Positions 26,401 through 34,053 of a stretch of 64,000 bases of DNA are shown piece by piece. Both the position numbers and the translations under genes were made by a program. The DNA is taken from positions 372,001-436,000 of the forward strand of contig NZ_MDJD01000054.1 in the NCBI RefSeq assembly GCF_001747085.1. The letters run 5' to 3'. The stretch's first letter is position 1; each line of letters opens with the position of its first letter. Below the pieces are notes generated by a model. It saw only the letters and a program-made list of their open reading frames with translations. It ran no database searches and was not told the origin of the DNA. The stretch is from Flavivirga aquatica (GTDB taxonomy: Bacteria; Bacteroidota; Bacteroidia; Flavobacteriales; Flavobacteriaceae).

Positions 26401-26748
26401 ATGGAAACAAAAGCATCATTTACATGGACATTAAAAGCATATGAAGATCAAGGAAATTTATTTCTAAAATGGCATACTGACGCTCCTTTTAGAGCTCAAC
26501 AAGGTCAAATACATGTTTACAAAGGAAACTCATTCCCTTCAGACCCCAAAAAAGATACTAAAGCTTGGACTTGGGACGATAAAAACAATCCTTGGAATAC
26601 AAAGTTGCCTTGGGGAACAGGCTGGCATTGTGCGTGGATTGCAGAAAAACCTAGTAATGGCCCTTATACTTATGTGGTTAAGATTGTAACAGATAAATCA
26701 ATGGGTCCAAATGTATTAAAAGATATAGCTATCCAAGATTTTGCATAA
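26401..26748 (+). CDS. Trp-rich 115-aa protein, unknown
   Basis: A small soluble protein without a signal peptide: METKASFTWTLKAYEDQGN, FLKWHTDAPFRAQQGQIHVY, KDTKAWTWDDKNNPWNTKLP, WGTGWHCAWIAEKPSNGPYT and a C-terminal VVKIVTDK. It contains eight tryptophans and an alternating polar/apolar pattern suggesting an all-beta fold. The composition resembles small lectin- or aegerolysin-like beta-sandwich proteins, but I do not recognise a family. It is a single-gene unit with a strong bidirectional terminator after it. Confidence 0.75.
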   Translation: METKASFTWTLKAYEDQGNLFLKWHTDAPFRAQQGQIHVYKGNSFPSDPKKDTKAWTWDDKNNPWNTKLPWGTGWHCAWIAEKPSNGPYTYVVKIVTDKSMGPNVLKDIAIQDFA

Positions 26749-26756
26749 ATACAACA

Positions 26757-26791
26757 AAAGGGTTTAGCTTAAAATTTGAGCTAAACCCTTT
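26757..26791. terminator. Bidirectional intrinsic terminator
   Basis: A 13-bp perfect stem (AAAGGGTTTAGCT at 26757-26769, complement at 26779-26791). It lies between the Trp-rich gene and the convergent CMD-family gene. Confidence 0.85.
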
Positions 26792-26820
26792 ATACTTATT
26801 TTCTTTAATCTATTATTTTT

Positions 26821-27381
26821 TCAATCTTCTATTTCCTTACCAATTTCAAAGGGTTTTAACTCTTCATTTATTATATTTTCTGTAACGTGATTAATATAAT
26901 TACTCATCGTTTTTAACGAAACACCAACAATAATTTCCATGATATTTTCAGGAGAAAAACCTACTTCATAAAAAACATTTAAGTCTACTGCTTCAATATT
27001 ACCTCTAGTTTCTGTTATTTTTTTACTTATATCAATTAAAGCATTCAAACGTTTGTCTTCTAATTTTTTCTGTTTTCTCACCGCATTTAGTATGGATGAA
27101 GAAATGCCATTCGCTTTTGCTGCACGTGTGTGAGCAGCTGTACAATAGTCACATTTATTAACGATACTTACCGCTAATAAAATAAGATGTTGCTCTCCCG
27201 ATGAAAAACTTGTTTTTGAAAAAGTGTTAAATAAATCAATATAACCTTTTAAAGCAGATGGAGCTCCAGCCATATATCTAAATAAATTGGGTAACATTCC
27301 ATATTTTTTCTCTCCGTATTTAAGTAATTCTTTAGATTCCTCGGGCGCACTTTCAATAGAGTGCTTAATAAATTGTTTCAT
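26821..27381 (-). CDS. Carboxymuconolactone decarboxylase / AhpD-like protein
   Basis: A 186-aa protein whose central motif NKCDYCTAAHTRAAKANG near residue 75 carries the CxxC and downstream histidine of AhpD-like alkylhydroperoxidase proteins. The region before it, LFRYMAGAPSALKGYIDLFNTFS, is typical of the family's YciW/peroxidase-related members. It probably reduces peroxides or another thiol-linked substrate. A good TTG/TAACTTTG promoter lies upstream. Next to it on the same strand lies a short AraC-type regulator, which could control it. Confidence 0.88.
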   Translation of the reverse strand: MKQFIKHSIESAPEESKELLKYGEKKYGMLPNLFRYMAGAPSALKGYIDLFNTFSKTSFSSGEQHLILLAVSIVNKCDYCTAAHTRAAKANGISSSILNAVRKQKKLEDKRLNALIDISKKITETRGNIEAVDLNVFYEVGFSPENIMEIIVGVSLKTMSNYINHVTENIINEELKPFEIGKEIED

Positions 27382-27404
27382 ATTATTGAGATTAAATTAT
27401 AGCA

Positions 27405-27435
27405 CAAAGTTAATCTTGATGTAAAGTAGAAACAA
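27405..27435 (-). promoter_or_regulatory. Promoter of the CMD/AhpD-like gene
   Basis: TTG at 27435-27433 and TAACTTTG at 27412-27405 on the minus strand, spaced 20 nt. The -7 box ends 23 nt before the ATG at 27381. Confidence 0.7.
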
Positions 27436-27446
27436 TGGACAAAGGT

Positions 27447-27764
27447 TCACTCTTTGCTTTTTCTATATTTAGTAGGAGACATTCCTGCCTTGCTTTTAAA
27501 AATTTTACTAAAGTAATAAGGGTCACTAAAATTCATTTCATAAGAAATTTCTTTTACAGTCTTTTTTGTATGTTCTAGAAGATATTTACTGTGATCTATC
27601 TGTTTTTGAAGCAATATTTGACAAGGTGGAGAAGCATTATGTTTTTTTGATAGCTTACTTAAGTATTTTGGTTTTACGCCTAGTTCTTTTTCATAAAAAG
27701 CAATATCATGTTTATCAATAAAGTGTTTATCTATTAAATCCTTAAATTTTTCTAATATCTCCAT
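27447..27764 (-). CDS. Short AraC-type DNA-binding protein (DNA-binding domain only)
   Basis: 105 aa consisting almost entirely of an AraC/XylS double helix-turn-helix. The first helix-turn-helix is KHDIAFYEKELGVKPKYLSK; the second is VKEISYEMNFSDPYYFSKIF, followed by KSKAGMSPTKYRKS, the family's C-terminal signature. There is no sensor domain, and an in-frame stop lies just before the ATG. It is either a deliberately minimal regulator or the surviving 3' part of a full-length gene. A likely target is the adjacent CMD gene, 65 nt downstream. This is inference. Confidence 0.82.
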   Translation of the reverse strand: MEILEKFKDLIDKHFIDKHDIAFYEKELGVKPKYLSKLSKKHNASPPCQILLQKQIDHSKYLLEHTKKTVKEISYEMNFSDPYYFSKIFKSKAGMSPTKYRKSKE

Positions 27765-27864
27765 TTCTTAATTATTTACAGCTATTCAATAAACGTATTT
27801 ATTTACCTCAAAAACATACCTCATTCGATTAATATTTTTATAGAATCATTTAATGAGTAAAGTA

Positions 27865-27899
27865 AAAGCCCCGTCAGTTTTTAAATCAGACGAGGCTTT
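27865..27899 (-). terminator. Terminator of the M61 peptidase gene
   Basis: An 11-bp stem with one mismatch (AAAGCCCCGTC at 27865-27875 with GACGAGGCTTT at 27889-27899). It lies about 20 nt past the stop of the 27919-29814 gene, with T-rich sequence after it on the minus strand. Confidence 0.75.
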
Positions 27900-27918
27900 A
27901 TATTATATTAACTTTTAG

Positions 27919-29814
27919 TTATCCTTTCAACCAAGCTCGTCTTAATTTTTTTTGAGCATCTGTCGCACCTGCTTTTTCAACAATACCTTCACCTGCTGTA
28001 TAAGTTTTAGTAGTTGTAGCTTTAATAAGTATCTCCTCTCCTTCTCTATCAAGTATCACCTCAATATTTTTACCTGGTGTCCACATGTAGATTTCTTGCA
28101 ATACTTCATTTGCATTTTGTAATGTTAAATTCGTACCATTAACTGTTTTAATAACATCTCTTGGTTGCGCCCCTTGTTCTACCCAAAAACTATTAGTTGA
28201 AACTACATTAGTAAAAAAGATTGTACCCTTTTCTGGATCTGCTCCAACAATTGGAGCACCATTCATCATAATATAATTAGCTTCTACTTGAGCTTCACCT
28301 ATTTCTAAGCCTACTTTTTCAAAAAAGGCACTATAGTTTATTGGCGTATCTCCAATAACATGTATAGTAAAAAAATCTTGCAATGATGGGTAAGTCATAG
28401 CTACAATTTCATCTATAAGCTTATCATCTTCAAATGGCTTATTTTTTCCATATTTATTTGAAAGTTCTTTCATTAAAGACAAAATACCTCTATCTCCATT
28501 ACTTTCTTCTCTCAATAAAATATCAATACACATCCCTATTAAGGCTCCTTTTTCGTAAACGTTATAATATTCATCTTTATAAGGATCTTTTAAAACATTT
28601 TCACTCATTATGGTAAAACTCATAGCATCATTCATACGTTTTGATCCTTGAATTTTATTCATCATTTTATGGTAAAACTCAGCTTCATCAACCAAGCCTT
28701 GATTTATCTGAAATAGGTTAGCGAAATATTCTGTAACTCCTTCATACATCCATAAATGTTTTGAAAACGTTGGTTTATTATAATCGAAATAATGTACATC
28801 TTCAGAATGCACACTTAAAGGTGTTACAATATGAAAAAACTCATGAGATACAACATCTGTCATACTTGTTGCTAAAGCTTGGTCATCCATAGACTCTGGC
28901 AATACTACGACAGTAGATGTGTGATGTTCTAAGGCTCCAAATCCTTTAGGAGAATCTTCTTTTCCTTCTGATAAATATAAATAAATATCATAACGGGCTG
29001 TAGAATTAACATCTCCCAAATATGCTTTTTGAGCTTGCATCATTTTAAAAACTGTTTCTTTTAAAGATGCGGCTGTATGCACATTATTTGGAGAATAAAC
29101 GCTTAAAACAATTTTAATATCACCTACTTGAAATTCTTCAACATCTAAATTCCCATACATCATTGGGTTATCAGTAATATCAAAATACCTTTGAGCAAAA
29201 TAACTAGTTGTTATCTTTTTTCCATCTTCACTTACTTTAGAATCCACATTTTGTAATGCCGAAGTTCGTACAAAATCTGCTGGAGCCGTGATATCTAATT
29301 TATATTGATTATTTTTTAAAGAGTCAAAATACCCTATAAAACCATGTAGATTTAGCACATAATTTTTAGGCTCTATGTTAGTTCCCGATGGAGAAAATGG
29401 CTGTTCTCCACCAATACCTCCTACAGCTTCAATATCATAAGTGTCATTAACCAAATAAGTAATTTTATCTAGTCCTTTTGCTTTAGCTATAGACCAAGTA
29501 TTGACATCTATTTTGGTAACTTCCATTTCGTTACCTTTATAATCAATTGCTTTAAATGCTTCTACATATTTTCCAAAATCACTTACAGAATATGTTCCTT
29601 GTACTACCCTAGGCAATCTATATGTTACAGTTTCTACTGTAAAACGCCCTGGGTTAATAATTACGGGGGCTTTATCTTCTGTAATATTTGTTAAGTCTAT
29701 TGAAGACTCAATAGGTAAGCTTGCTGCTAAATCGTTACTTGTATTTTTTGTAGGGTTACAACTAGCAAATAAAATACTTGCCATTAAAGAAGCTGTAAAA
29801 AGTCTTGAATTCAT
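27919..29814 (-). CDS. M61 family metallopeptidase (glycyl aminopeptidase type), lipoprotein
   Basis: A 631-aa lipoprotein (LMASILFASC, lipobox cysteine near residue 19). The N-terminal beta domain precedes the gluzincin domain with VVSHEFFHIVTPLSVH near residue 322 (HExxH) and the downstream glutamate in HLWMYEGVTEYFANLF near 348. A C-terminal PDZ domain covers about residues 490-600. The family consists of zinc aminopeptidases releasing N-terminal Gly/Ala. The predicted site is the periplasm or the outer-membrane face. It is a single-gene unit ending at the terminator at 27865-27899. Confidence 0.93.
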   Translation of the reverse strand: MNSRLFTASLMASILFASCNPTKNTSNDLAASLPIESSIDLTNITEDKAPVIINPGRFTVETVTYRLPRVVQGTYSVSDFGKYVEAFKAIDYKGNEMEVTKIDVNTWSIAKAKGLDKITYLVNDTYDIEAVGGIGGEQPFSPSGTNIEPKNYVLNLHGFIGYFDSLKNNQYKLDITAPADFVRTSALQNVDSKVSEDGKKITTSYFAQRYFDITDNPMMYGNLDVEEFQVGDIKIVLSVYSPNNVHTAASLKETVFKMMQAQKAYLGDVNSTARYDIYLYLSEGKEDSPKGFGALEHHTSTVVVLPESMDDQALATSMTDVVSHEFFHIVTPLSVHSEDVHYFDYNKPTFSKHLWMYEGVTEYFANLFQINQGLVDEAEFYHKMMNKIQGSKRMNDAMSFTIMSENVLKDPYKDEYYNVYEKGALIGMCIDILLREESNGDRGILSLMKELSNKYGKNKPFEDDKLIDEIVAMTYPSLQDFFTIHVIGDTPINYSAFFEKVGLEIGEAQVEANYIMMNGAPIVGADPEKGTIFFTNVVSTNSFWVEQGAQPRDVIKTVNGTNLTLQNANEVLQEIYMWTPGKNIEVILDREGEEILIKATTTKTYTAGEGIVEKAGATDAQKKLRRAWLKG

Positions 29815-30088
29815 TTATTTTTTTTATCTTTTTTAGTAGAATCGAAAATACTATTATGTTAGATTTTACATTCTTAATATTTTGTTAAAGCTTAGGTTAT
29901 TCAATAGATAATATACTATTTTATTCTGAAAATAAAAGAGCTAACTTATATATTGCAATATTTATATTACAAAAATGCAAGTTATTTTGAATATTATCCT
30001 TGATAAATTATATTTGTTTGCTTTAAATAATCAAAAAAATATAGATGAAATGTAATTTATTTGTTTATTAATATTAATTTTAAAGCTG

Positions 30089-30096
30089 TAACTTTG
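30089..30096 (+). promoter_or_regulatory. -7 element for the Panacea operon
   Basis: TAACTTTG is an exact TAnnTTTG match, 15 nt before the ATG at 30112. TTTG at 30060-30063 is the nearest -33 candidate but is spaced too widely. The 29815-30111 spacer otherwise shows nothing. Confidence 0.5.
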
Positions 30097-30111
30097 TAAA
30101 AAAGCATATAC

Positions 30112-30579
30112 ATGTACAACTGTTTTGACATAGCAAAAGAACTATTGAAATTTGCAAAAGAAGATGCTGTTCATATGGGAACAATGAAATTATTAAAATT
30201 AACTTATATTTCCCATGGTTACTATCTTGGTTTTAAAGGGAAACCTTTGTTTAGCAATGAGGTACAAGCTTGGAAATACGGCCCTGTAATTCCAGAACTT
30301 TATCACGTTACGAAACGCTTTGGTAGTCGTTCTGTCGATTTAGAAATTGTAAACCTATACTCTGAAAATAATTTGAATGAAACTGATAAAAAATTTTTAA
30401 AAATTATCTGGAATAATTACAAAAAATATAATGGTTTACAGCTATCATCAAAAACTCATGAAAAAAACACACCTTGGGATTTAGTATATAATAAAGTACA
30501 CTACAAAACAATTGACAATTCTGTTATTGAAGAATATTATAAAAAAATAATAAGTGACAGAAAACAACACGCAGCCTAA
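30112..30579 (+). CDS. Panacea-domain (SocA-like, formerly DUF4065) antitoxin candidate
   Basis: A 155-aa cytosolic protein with the Panacea signature: FDIAKELLKFAKE at the N-terminus, MGTMKLLKLTYISHGYYLGF near residue 24, NEVQAWKYGPVIPELYHVTK near 51 and SSKTHEKNTPWDLVYNK near 122. Panacea proteins are known as promiscuous antitoxins (PanA) that neutralise very different toxins, often encoded next to them. Here the gene overlaps the next ORF, a small coiled-coil membrane protein, by 26 nt. This is the layout of such pairs. Pairing and activity are inferred. Confidence 0.88.
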   Translation: MYNCFDIAKELLKFAKEDAVHMGTMKLLKLTYISHGYYLGFKGKPLFSNEVQAWKYGPVIPELYHVTKRFGSRSVDLEIVNLYSENNLNETDKKFLKIIWNNYKKYNGLQLSSKTHEKNTPWDLVYNKVHYKTIDNSVIEEYYKKIISDRKQHAA

Positions 30580-31009
30580 CAGGACTACTTCAACTGATAA
30601 TAATATTGAAGTTGAAAGTCATTTTAACACAAATACACAAGAGGAAATTAATATAGACATCAATGATGTTGATAACAAATCCCAAAAAGAAAGAAATGAA
30701 TTTTTTAGCGGGAATATGGATAATATCGATATTTTCTTAAAACACGAAGAATTTAAATTAAAAAAAGCCAATAGCGATTCTGAAAGAGGTTTAAGAGAAA
30801 GAAATGCTGCTTTAGCATTTAAATTCTCTTCCATTTGGGCTCTATTTATTGGATTAATTATCTTACTAAAAGGTTTTGATTTTTTTACGTGTTATGAATT
30901 ATCTCAAACAGAATTTCTTTTTGTTATAGGTTCTTTAACAACCTCGATTTTCACTTTTTACTTACTTGTGATAAAATATCTATTTTATCACAAAGAAGAT
31001 AATTCTTAA
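30554..31009 (+). CDS. Small membrane protein overlapping the Panacea gene; putative toxin
   Basis: 151 aa from a GTG at 30554 that overlaps the Panacea gene by 26 nt. The N-terminal 55 residues are polar and acidic (DNNIEVESHFNTNTQEE), then comes a charged helical segment (DIFLKHEEFKLKKANSDSER), and two hydrophobic helices follow (SSIWALFIGLIILLKGF and TEFLFVIGSLTTSIFTFYLL). An ATG at 30716 is an alternative start. I recognise no family. Coupling to Panacea and the predicted two-helix membrane topology fit a membrane-acting toxin; a scaffold or sensor role is also possible. Confidence 0.7.
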   Translation: MTENNTQPNRTTSTDNNIEVESHFNTNTQEEINIDINDVDNKSQKERNEFFSGNMDNIDIFLKHEEFKLKKANSDSERGLRERNAALAFKFSSIWALFIGLIILLKGFDFFTCYELSQTEFLFVIGSLTTSIFTFYLLVIKYLFYHKEDNS

Positions 31010-31064
31010 AAAATAGCATATACCAATAGTCCTAAAAAAATTTATTGTTTGATTAAAAAACCTT

Positions 31065-32072
31065 ATGCAAGCCTCTTTAATAAGTATACTTATTCCTTTT
31101 AAAAACACTGAAGCTTTTATAGCCGAGTGTTTAGAGTCTATTTTAAAACAAACTTATATTAATTGGGAATTACTTATAGTTGATGATTCATCTACAGACA
31201 ATAGCTATAAAATAGTAAAACAATTTGCAGCAAAAGATAATAGAATTAAACTTTTAAAAAATTCTGGTAATGGTATTATTGATGCCCTACAATTAGCTTT
31301 TAAACATACTAACGGTGAATTTATTACTAGAATGGATAGTGATGACATAATGCGACGAAACAAACTAGAAACCCTAGTAAATAATTTGCTTAAATATGGA
31401 AAGCAACATGTTGCTGTTGGCTTAGTTCATTACTTTTCTGATGATGGTGTTAAAGATGGTTATAAAAGTTATGAGGTTTGGCTTAACAACTTAACCAAAA
31501 CAGGTAGCAATTATTCTGAAATTTATAAAGAATGTGTAATTCCTTCACCTTGTTGGATGATCCATAAAAGTGATTTAATAGCCTGTGATGCCTTTAAACC
31601 AAATAGATATCCAGAAGACTACGATTTGGCATTTCGTTTTTATAAACATAATTTTAAATGCATTCCTTGTGATACTATTTTACACAACTGGAGAGATTAT
31701 AGCTCCCGTACTTCAAGGACTCATGTACATTATGCCGAAAATCATTTTATAGATTTAAAACTACATTACTTTATAACATTAAATTTTAATAAAAGTAAAA
31801 CACTTGTTGTTTGGGGCGCTGGAAACAAAGGGAAAACTATAGCCAAAACACTTATTGAAAAAAATATAAATTTTGAATGGATTTGTGATAATCCAAATAA
31901 AATTGGTAGAGATATTTATGGCAAAATATTAAAACCTTTTAATTCTTTAAAAGAAATTAAAAATCCGCAAAGTATTATTACTGTAGCAAACAAAAATTCT
32001 CAACAAGAAATTAGAGACTACATGAATACATTAGATTTTAGACCTATTAATGATTATGTGTTCTTTTGTTAA
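31065..32072 (+). CDS. GT2 glycosyltransferase with an extra C-terminal nucleotide-binding-like domain
   Basis: A 335-aa protein. Residues about 1-215 form a family-2 glycosyltransferase: ISILIPFKNTEAFIAECLES at the start, LLIVDDSSTDNSYKIV near 38 and the donor/metal motif GEFITRMDSDDIMRR near 88. After it, VVWGAGNKGKTIAKTLIEKN near 247 begins a Rossmann-like fold (WGAGxxGK), and FEWICDNPNKIGRDIYG resembles the sugar-modifying or PglD-type N-terminal fold. The fusion is uncommon in length but has been seen in cell-surface glycan loci. The product is probably an envelope polysaccharide sugar. It is followed by the BatA gene after 55 nt. Confidence 0.85.
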   Translation: MQASLISILIPFKNTEAFIAECLESILKQTYINWELLIVDDSSTDNSYKIVKQFAAKDNRIKLLKNSGNGIIDALQLAFKHTNGEFITRMDSDDIMRRNKLETLVNNLLKYGKQHVAVGLVHYFSDDGVKDGYKSYEVWLNNLTKTGSNYSEIYKECVIPSPCWMIHKSDLIACDAFKPNRYPEDYDLAFRFYKHNFKCIPCDTILHNWRDYSSRTSRTHVHYAENHFIDLKLHYFITLNFNKSKTLVVWGAGNKGKTIAKTLIEKNINFEWICDNPNKIGRDIYGKILKPFNSLKEIKNPQSIITVANKNSQQEIRDYMNTLDFRPINDYVFFC

Positions 32073-32127
32073 AATCTATTACTAAAAAACGAAAAAAAAT
32101 ATGTAGGTTTGACTAATACAAAAAGAA

Positions 32128-34053
32128 ATGCAGTTTAAACACCCAGAACTTCTTTACGCCCTATTCCTACTGCTTATTCCCATTATTGTTCATTTATTTC
32201 AATTACGGAAATTTCAAAAAGTAGACTTTACAAATGTGGCCTTTTTAAAAGAAGCAACTTTACAAACACGAAAAAGTTCACAAATAAAAAAATGGTTAGT
32301 GCTATGCACTCGATTATTATTAATTGCAGCCATTGTAATGGCATTTGCACAACCTTTTACCTCAAAGTCTAACACTTTTAAAACTAAAAAAGAGATTGTT
32401 ATTTATCTAGATAACTCCTTTAGTATGCAAGCTAAAGGTAACCAAGGAGAACTTTTAAAACGTGCAATACAAGATGTTATAAGTAATGTTGATAATAATG
32501 AAACCATATCTATAATTACTAACGATAACGTTTATAAAAACACCTCTATTAAAGCCATAAAAAATGATTTACTACAATTAGAATATTCATCTAATAAATT
32601 AACAACAGAAGCAGCTTTATTAAAAAGCAAAACGGTTTTTAGTAATCAAAAAGAGACATTAAAAAATTTAGTTTTTATATCAGATTTCCAAGAAAATGGT
32701 TCTGTTATTAATTTTAAGTCTGATTCATTAACTAATATCCATTTAATTAAACTAAAACCTGTAAACGTTAATAATATTGCTATCGATAGTGCTTTTATTT
32801 CTGAAACTACTGCCACTTCTATTAAATTAAAAGTGAGATTAAAAAATAGCGGAATTGCTGTTGAAAACTTGCCCATTTCTCTTTATAATAATGAAACTCT
32901 TATAGCAAAAACATCTGTAGCTATTGAAAATGAAGCTGAAACTACTTTTTCTCTTCCTATAAACACCACTGTAAATGGAAAAATAACCATAGATGATGCT
33001 AATTTACAGTTTGACAACAGCTTATTTTTTAACATCAACAAAACTTCTAAAATTAATGTTTTAGTAGTCAATGCTAATAATGATGACTTCTTAAAACGTA
33101 TTTATACTAAAAAAGAATTTAATTATACATCTGCACAAGAAAATCAACTAAATTATAATAACATAGATAAACAGCATCTTATTATTTTAAATGAGTTAAA
33201 AACAATACCCCTAGCATTAGTTTCGGCTACAAAACAATTTATTTCTCAAGGAGGTCATCTAATTATTATTCCGTCAAAGGAAATAAACAATGCTTCATAC
33301 AATCAATTTTTAAATAATTATGGAGTACATTTTAATAAATTAGTTGAAACAGAAAAACGTATTACTAGTATTAATTATACACATCCACTTTATAATAATG
33401 GTGTATTTGAAAAGCAAGTAAGCAATTTTCAATACCCAAAGGTTAATAATTTTTATAGCATCTCTTCTAAAAACACTTCTTCCGTTTTACAATTTGAAGA
33501 TAACAAGCCATTTTTAAGCCAAAGTAATAATGTATATATATTTACTTCAGCTTTAAACCAAGATAATTCTAGTTTTAAAAATTCACCTTTAATAGTACCT
33601 ACTCTTTATAATATAGCAAAACAAAGTTTCAAAATTCCTGAACTATATTATACTATAGGAAACAAAAACACTTTTGATGTAGAAATACAATTACAGCAGG
33701 ATGATATTTTATCTTTTGTAAATAATGATATAAATATTATTCCTAAACAACAGTATTTTAATAATAAGGTTATAATTAACACCTATGAAACCCCAGAAAT
33801 TGCAGCTACTTATACTATTAAAAACAAAAGTGAAGCAATTAAAAATGTAAGCTATAATTACAATAGAGATGAAAGTGATTTAGTATATAGAAATCTTTCA
33901 ATATCAAACAACGCCACTATAAGTAATTCCATTACCAATATTTTTAATACTATAAAAAGTGATACAAAAGTTAATGCGCTATGGAAATGGTTTATTATTT
34001 TTGCGCTAGCGTTATTGATTATTGAAATGCTCATCTTAAAATTCTTTAAATGA
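32128..34053 (+). CDS. BatA/vWA-domain membrane protein
   Basis: 641 aa. The N-terminal double membrane anchor is LLYALFLLLIPIIVHLFQLR plus the helix WLVLCTRLLLIAAIVMAFAQP, the arrangement of the BatA N-terminal family. It is followed by a vWA-like domain beginning EIVIYLDNSFSMQAKG (DxSxS-type MIDAS residues, here DNSFS) and a long beta-rich extracytoplasmic region. A C-terminal hydrophobic helix (WKWFIIFALALLIIEMLIL) closes it. The likely role is scaffolding in the periplasm, often linked with MoxR ATPases; the MoxR gene here is distant. It ends in an ATGA overlap with the following dihydroorotase-like gene. Confidence 0.88.
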   Translation: MQFKHPELLYALFLLLIPIIVHLFQLRKFQKVDFTNVAFLKEATLQTRKSSQIKKWLVLCTRLLLIAAIVMAFAQPFTSKSNTFKTKKEIVIYLDNSFSMQAKGNQGELLKRAIQDVISNVDNNETISIITNDNVYKNTSIKAIKNDLLQLEYSSNKLTTEAALLKSKTVFSNQKETLKNLVFISDFQENGSVINFKSDSLTNIHLIKLKPVNVNNIAIDSAFISETTATSIKLKVRLKNSGIAVENLPISLYNNETLIAKTSVAIENEAETTFSLPINTTVNGKITIDDANLQFDNSLFFNINKTSKINVLVVNANNDDFLKRIYTKKEFNYTSAQENQLNYNNIDKQHLIILNELKTIPLALVSATKQFISQGGHLIIIPSKEINNASYNQFLNNYGVHFNKLVETEKRITSINYTHPLYNNGVFEKQVSNFQYPKVNNFYSISSKNTSSVLQFEDNKPFLSQSNNVYIFTSALNQDNSSFKNSPLIVPTLYNIAKQSFKIPELYYTIGNKNTFDVEIQLQQDDILSFVNNDINIIPKQQYFNNKVIINTYETPEIAATYTIKNKSEAIKNVSYNYNRDESDLVYRNLSISNNATISNSITNIFNTIKSDTKVNALWKWFIIFALALLIIEMLILKFFK

